Shown: piece after piece, positions 61,601 to 64,000 of the stretch
Layout of the letters: every line of letters starts with the position of its first letter
Position numbering within the stretch: the stretch's first letter is position 1
Origin: Sinotaia quadrata
Taxonomy: Eukaryota > Mollusca > Gastropoda > Architaenioglossa > Viviparidae
NCBI GenBank assembly: GCA_028829895.1
Contig: CM054180.1
Location: forward strand, 120,293,363 to 120,357,362
Length of the DNA stretch: 64,000 nucleotides
Direction: 5' to 3'
Program-made: the position numbers and the translations under genes
The notes under the pieces: generated by a model
Database searches by the model: none
Seen by the model: the letters and a program-made list of their open reading frames with translations, nothing else
Told to the model about the DNA's origin: nothing

Positions 61601-61828
61601 GAGTAAAATTTGAAAACCAGTTTTGTTCAGTGCGTGTCAAAGTTTAGCCTTGTAACTTAATTTGGAATTTAAAAAATCGTTACAGGATTTGTCAACACCA
61701 TACTGTCCTGGTCACCTTTGATACCACTCAGCCGTCTGACGTATTGTACTTACCTTCTGCACATTCTCGTCATCCAGGTGTACATGATGAACACAGGCAC
61801 TTTGTTCTATGCGAGCGACATCAATATA
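43729..61828 (+). CDS. nrf-6-like: NRF-6-like acyltransferase-3 membrane protein, copy B (14 coding exons, 3' end beyond window)
   Basis: Join 43729-44119, 44422-44579, 46201-46300, 47823-47910, 49741-49919, 50799-50966, 51463-51559, 52132-52224, 53203-53368, 53850-53929, 55428-55553, 58390-58519, 61333-61519, 61686-61828. The total is 2106 nt, or 702 aa, in one frame with no internal stop. The architecture is that of copy A: signal peptide (VISLSSSCVCPAGA), NRF domain, linking helix, acyltransferase-3 domain with the conserved histidine at residue 352. Exons 4 to 14 have exactly the lengths of copy A exons; exons 1-3 differ by whole codons. The final exon (about 56 codons in copy A) was not found up to 64000 and probably lies downstream. 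No sign of decay is seen, so this looks like a working paralog. Its ectodomain differs more from copy A than its membrane part. Family role as for copy A; the specific function is unknown. Confidence 0.92.
44422..44579 (+). CDS. nrf-6-like: Copy B exon 2: NRF domain core
   Basis: The acceptor CCAATCAG is followed by the LDALGKPSPGIM block and WPGAYDQCLDV, almost base-identical to copy A. It carries four extra residues (ATRA) before the NIS sequon position and ends SLKS at GTACGT. Confidence 0.9.
44880..45320. repeat. Copy B intron 2 degenerate and 36-bp repeats
   Basis: Loose units with AGTACGTTAGTTAAGAGTGA, then four close copies of a unit containing GGCATTATTTCATCTTGTGT. The remainder of this intron (44580-46200) also has the 22-bp array below; otherwise nothing is recognised. 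Confidence 0.75.
45630..45825. repeat. 22-bp minisatellite (about 9 copies)
   Basis: Unit GTTATATTCCTGCAACCTAA with ACTCTAACA and ACTCTCGTA variants, in copy B intron 2. Confidence 0.9.
46201..46300 (+). CDS. nrf-6-like: Copy B exon 3: divergent NRF exon
   Basis: Begins right after CTGTTTCAG and encodes GDKRLGPFVPTIDIGMC, then VPDTCSPQDILLLFTD. Three codons shorter than copy A. Same weak GTTTGT donor. Confidence 0.9.
46908..46988. repeat. GA microsatellite in copy B intron 3
   Basis: About 40 GA units; CT runs lie at about 46383-46400 and 46453-46490. The rest of the intron (46301-47822) shows no coding signal. Confidence 0.92.
47823..47910 (+). CDS. nrf-6-like: Copy B exon 4
   Basis: Encodes V-LHRLNASYPVSVDPHPTD, then RPLDTKAIVA. 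The acceptor ATTTTAAG is poor in pyrimidines just before the AG. 88 nt and phase 2 end as in copy A. Confidence 0.9.
48066..48640. repeat. 26-bp minisatellite in copy B intron 4 (about 20 copies)
   Basis: Unit GAAACGACAGGCATTTATCC-GGTAAT with frequent substitutions (ATTTATCTGG, CAATTATCCG); the last units are longer and more degenerate. Confidence 0.9.
49131..49448. repeat. 37-bp minisatellite in copy B intron 4 (about 8-9 copies)
   Basis: Unit contains GAATGATCTACCAGTAATTC and ATATCTATACACT; CAATATATC and CAACATATC variants recur in an ordered way, suggesting a three-unit higher-order period. Confidence 0.92.
49741..49919 (+). CDS. nrf-6-like: Copy B exon 5: first transmembrane helix and linker
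   Basis: Encodes MICSIIGSLIMLGTLLDL and a linker with FPKWRAHD, EQSPLLGE and LHKVPEIG. 179 nt as in copy A. Confidence 0.92.
49920..50798. other. Copy B intron 5
   Basis: Contains the degenerate GTACATCACTGA / GTGTGCACATCAGTGA repeats (about 50440-50650) that match those of copy A intron 5. No coding signal. Confidence 0.65.
50799..50966 (+). CDS. nrf-6-like: Copy B exon 6: acyltransferase-3 start with conserved His
   Basis: Encodes LLMSFSVYTNGAKLLSTRQP and HGIRFFSMTWVVLGHS. It ends GATACAG|GTACAC. The same exon end plus donor is repeated four more times in the following 180 bases. Use of a downstream donor would read into an in-frame TGA. Confidence 0.92.
50955..51182 (+). repeat. Tandem array of exon-6 end plus splice donor (copy B intron 6)
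   Basis: The sequence TGATACAG|GT that ends exon 6 recurs, with donors at 50967 (real), 51019, 51067, 51106 and 51144, and a decayed copy GATACACGC at about 51175. Spacing falls from 52 to 38 bases. Each extra copy contains an in-frame TGA (TTCTGATACAG) if included in the exon. Confidence 0.88.
51463..51559 (+). CDS. nrf-6-like: Copy B exon 7
   Basis: The acceptor TTTTCCCAG is followed by YIMPYFQKAVKRWSFQ and SVDTFFLLSG, ending at GTAAGT. 97 nt as in copy A. Confidence 0.92.
52132..52224 (+). CDS. nrf-6-like: Copy B exon 8
   Basis: Encodes GLLVTYLSLKEMKRRSGKLN, then WFFFFLHRFWR. 93 nt. The donor GTAGGG is the same as in copy A. Confidence 0.92.
52306..52395. repeat. CA microsatellite in copy B intron 8
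   Basis: About 44 uninterrupted CA units shortly after exon 8. Confidence 0.93.
52620..53090. repeat. ACT-rich trinucleotide tract in copy B intron 8
   Basis: About 470 bases of imperfect ACT/GCT/ATT triplets on the + strand ending about 110 bases before exon 9. The 217-codon frame across it is an artefact. Confidence 0.9.
53203..53368 (+). CDS. nrf-6-like: Copy B exon 9
   Basis: Encodes LTPALMLIIMLYTCLSPYWG and the diagnostic CEKNWWTNLLYVNNL loop, ending ATG|GTACGT. It follows a long ACT-trinucleotide tract. Confidence 0.93.
53850..53929 (+). CDS. nrf-6-like: Copy B exon 10
   Basis: 80 nt encoding CLVQSWYLANDVQFHILSPL, then IFVPFY. Its last ~30 bases and the GTAAGT donor are tandemly repeated in the following intron. 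Confidence 0.92.
53901..54312 (+). repeat. Tandem array of exon-10 end plus splice donor (copy B intron 10)
   Basis: A 61-bp unit that starts with the last ~30 bases of exon 10 (TCCTCTCATTTTTGTCCC, then ACTTGTAAGTTATG). The real donor is at 53930; intact decoys lie at 54093, 54154 (GTAATT), 54215 and 54276. A unit near 53991 has lost GT, and one near 54030 is partial. Retained units would add TTG-TAA, an immediate stop. Confidence 0.9.
54425..54755. repeat. 19-bp pyrimidine-rich minisatellite (about 17 copies)
   Basis: Unit TGTTCTCTTTTCCTTTTAA, with TTTGCCTTATAA variants, in copy B intron 10. The rest of that intron (54756-55427) has nothing recognised. Confidence 0.92.
55428..55553 (+). CDS. 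nrf-6-like: Copy B exon 11
   Basis: Encodes SPWFGAISSGVFLLVSALTP, then GLLTMRDHIPPGILAPVEGG. Ends GGCAG|GTAAAT. Confidence 0.92.
55689..55779. repeat. TG microsatellite in copy B intron 11
   Basis: Long TG run about 130 bases after exon 11, at the place of the TG run in copy A. Confidence 0.92.
55780..58289. other. Rest of copy B intron 11
   Basis: About 2.5 kb, AT-rich, with poly-C tracts near 55990 and 57940. Frames at 56541-56852 (103 codons) and 57380-57772 (130 codons) have no recognised family and lie inside the intron; they are not called as genes. Confidence 0.5.
58290..58353. repeat. GA microsatellite next to copy B exon 12
   Basis: About 32 GA units ending about 36 bases before exon 12. 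Confidence 0.93.
58390..58519 (+). CDS. nrf-6-like: Copy B exon 12
   Basis: The acceptor ATTTTTCAG is followed by VDFLLEYITEFYMKPYNRMG, then AYIVGMLGGYFLYR. It lies about 35 bases after a GA microsatellite, so the acceptor region is short. Confidence 0.92.
58598..58760. repeat. TATC/ATCC tetranucleotide tract
   Basis: TATC run followed by imperfect CATC/GTCC repeats about 80 bases after copy B exon 12. Confidence 0.9.
58761..61332. other. Rest of copy B intron 12
   Basis: Contains three copies of a 34-bp unit (about 59560-59655, GTATTATTGTACATTTCTTA) and a ~25-bp minisatellite at about 60780-61165 (TCTGTCTCCTGCATTCAGAA). The frames across the latter are artefacts. No exon recognised. Confidence 0.6.
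61333..61519 (+). CDS. nrf-6-like: Copy B exon 13
   Basis: Encodes VTNLCIWAVATAAALAVLYG and VWAACVCWVIIACVTGNG. 187 nt as in copy A, donor GTGATT. Confidence 0.92.
61686..61828 (+). CDS. nrf-6-like: Copy B exon 14
   Basis: Encodes SWSPLIPLSRLTYCTYLLHI and the end GTLFYASDINI, donor GTAAGTATAG. Ends in phase 0, so the missing last exon should start with a full codon. Confidence 0.92.
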
Positions 61829-62110
61829 GTAAGTATAGTTGATGTATATAATACTATAATATGTTTTAGCGTGAAGGACAGAATGTTTGTAGTGCTCCTG
61901 ACAAACACTGTAGTTGTATGTTCTTAAGAGACAAACTTTGTAAGTGTTCTTAACAAACATTGTAGTAACATTTAATCCTGAGGGATGAAGTTAGTAAGTG
62001 TGTCTGACAAATATTGTAGTTGTATGTTAATCCTGAGAGACCAACTTTGTAAGTGTTCTTAACAAACAATGTAGTTGTATTTTAATCTTTGTAATTGTAC
62101 GTTAATCTGG
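61829..62110 (+). repeat. Copy B intron 14 short donor-like repeats
   Basis: Degenerate units with TTTGTAAGTGTTCTTAACAA and TGTAGTTGTATGTTAATCCT at about 61935, 61995 and 62050. They resemble the exon 14 donor region and the big arrays of copy A intron 14. Confidence 0.75.
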
Positions 62111-64000
62111 AGAGACATACTTTGACGATCATTATCATATAATATGTTTGACCTGAAAGAGAATTTCTTCACGTGTGCATGGAGAATGATATGCTACAGT
62201 ATGGTTTATCTTGAAATATACAAACATTGTAAGCGAACATTATGATTTACGTAAATGCCCCCCCCCCCCCCCCAGGTAGCCCAGATAGCTATTTGATGAG
62301 TGAACCTTATGATTTACGTAAATGGCCCCAAAGGTAGCTATGTGATGAGCATTGCTTTAGAACTGTGAAATAAGCGTAGTCTGCACGCTGGAATTTGCCA
62401 TTTGTGAATTTCGAAAGTGTCTCATGTATCATATCTTTAAAGGAGTATTTCAGAACAGTGAATCTTCTGTCACAATGTCTCTCAGATCTCTTTGGATTGT
62501 GTTCCTGAATTACTTAAATACATACTTCACTGAGTATCACTGTGTGATATTATTGTATGTTTTTGATTATGTCTTACTGGACAGGTTACATGTTTGTTTT
62601 ATAGCATGTTATTTTGTGTAGATATTGTGTTTTGTAAACATTAAGTACTCTTTGCTAACACACATATACCTGAATTTTGTTTTGGATTAAAGCTGGTGCA
62701 ATCATGTTGGTTGCAATTCAGATAGTCCATATGCAAGTTATTTTAAGCCAGTGGGATGAATCTGTGGTATTTAGGGCTGGAAGAATCAGATGACACTTCT
62801 TCCAAATCAGCAATCTGTAAAGCAAAAAGCAAAAAGCATCCTAAAAATAAACAAAGTTATAAGACAACAACACAATTGTTTAAATATATTTTTTAATTAA
62901 ATGGCATATTGTTTGAAGAATAGTAAAACAAAACTACTGTACAAATACAATAAATTCATCTGATATGACCTATTGCAGTATTGGATGCTAGTAAAATATC
63001 ACAATTACCTGGTTCAACGTACATCATGCCCGTGAACTGTGGCTGTAGCAGCGGCTCTTAGCTGGCTACCACTCAAGTTTTTCACAGTTCACCCCCCAAC
63101 CCATCCTCTTCACCACTGTCTTTGTCAATCATTTCTTCAGCTGGTGGTGACTCTATGTAAATGTCTTCACCCTAGAGGCCATTGTCTTCCTTCAGCTTGC
63201 TTATGGCTTCATGTACACTAAAACAGCCGGAAAGGAACGCATACAATACGTTTGAACACTCATTGAAAAATCCCATTCGGTCCTACTCCTAGCATCCCGT
63301 ACACTCACAGCAAGACAACTATTCATTTATTGGAAAATACGAAAGACACGATTTTAGTTCTTTTCTGGAACATTAATTTCACTTCTTACATTTCATTAAA
63401 ATATTGAAGTAATTAACAGATATAACATTACCTATCGATGCAGCCATGTCAGCAGGTAAAAAAGCATGCTATCCAGCAAAACGGCTGCTCGACTGCTAAC
63501 ATATACAAGGGAGATCATTCAAATTCTTAATTTTCAATTTACCTTAGACTCCCTTGAGCAATGCAAAGGCCTTTTAAAACCAAACAACTGCAAATTTTAA
63601 CATGTTAGAAGGTTGATATAAGCGTCCCATATAAAGGATGTGCAGCTTATATGGGTTACGTTGTTACTAGTTTATAATTTCTATTACCAATTAGGGGTCA
63701 TTTACGTAAAATATGCTACATAATTACAAAATTTACAAAAGTCATGTTCGCATACAAAATTTGTGTCTATCACGTGAAAACATAATGATATCATGAATCA
63801 AATAGCAATGAAATGATACCCCCCTCCATCTTAAAAACATACACGGCACATGCGTACACATTATAGACACACTTAGGCAAATGTGCAATATGTATAAAGT
63901 TTTGTCTTGTCTTTTGCTGTCCATTTGGTTAGTGTCGAAATAATGGATAATGTCGGAACTTGACAGGCTGCATGCGTTCTCCCCACACTCATTTCTATTC
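62111..64000. other. Probable last intron of copy B (runs off window)
   Basis: No match to the last exon of copy A was found. It holds a 65-bp degenerate duplication with GATTTACGTAAATG (62239-62345), a poly-C run (about 62257-62274) and the piggyBac-like remnant below. Confidence 0.5.
63050..63240 (-). pseudogene. piggyBac-derived (PGBD-like) N-terminal remnant (tentative)
   Basis: Read on the - strand from about 63215: VHEAISKLKEDNGL, stop, GEDIYIESPPAEEMIDKDSG, then EEDGLGG. The pattern DIYIEPP...DxDSGEEDGG is typical of the acidic N-terminus of piggyBac-like elements in invertebrates. It has an in-frame stop and no catalytic domain nearby, so it is a decayed fragment. Confidence 0.42.

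Noticed and set aside
8511..61828. Horizontal transfer of the acyltransferase-3 domain from bacteria
   Set aside because: The NRF ectodomain, the many introns and the family distribution in animals make this an ordinary metazoan gene family.

Overview
The window looks like part of an invertebrate, probably molluscan (gastropod-like), nuclear genome. It is AT-rich, the genes have many short exons with GT/AG introns, introns and spacers are crowded with micro- and minisatellites, and there is a degenerate TTAGGG-type array. The species assignment is inference. No bacterial or viral operon, rRNA or convincing tRNA gene is visible.

The functional content is a head-to-tail pair of paralogous genes on the + strand. 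Both encode 'nose resistant to fluoxetine protein 6' (NRF-6)-like proteins: a signal peptide, a Cys-containing extracellular NRF domain, one linking membrane helix, and a multi-pass acyltransferase-3 domain. I rebuilt copy A by hand as 15 coding exons from 8511 to 33432; every junction keeps frame and gives 752 aa. Copy B has 14 coding exons from 43729 to 61828, with the same exon order and phases (702 aa so far). It runs off the window because the exon matching the last one of copy A was not found before 64000. The two genes share exon sequence and also recognisable intron sequence, so they arose by a segmental tandem duplication.

Layout: 1-8510 is upstream sequence with minisatellites and a THAP-like zinc-finger remnant. 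8511-33432 is copy A, whose introns hold large tandem arrays, a hAT-like MITE, an interspersed repeat present twice in inverted orientation, and rearranged non-LTR retrotransposon pieces. 33433-43728 is the intergenic spacer (minisatellites, a pipsqueak-type HTH fragment, a long perfect hairpin). 43729-61828 is copy B. 61829-64000 is probably its last intron, with a piggyBac-like remnant on the - strand.

The most unusual observation is that several intronic tandem arrays start at, and contain, the 5' splice donor of the adjacent exon (clear in copy B introns 6 and 10; probable in intron 14 of both copies and copy A intron 2). This creates ladders of decoy donor sites. Most of the other open frames in the window are by-products of these tandem repeats.
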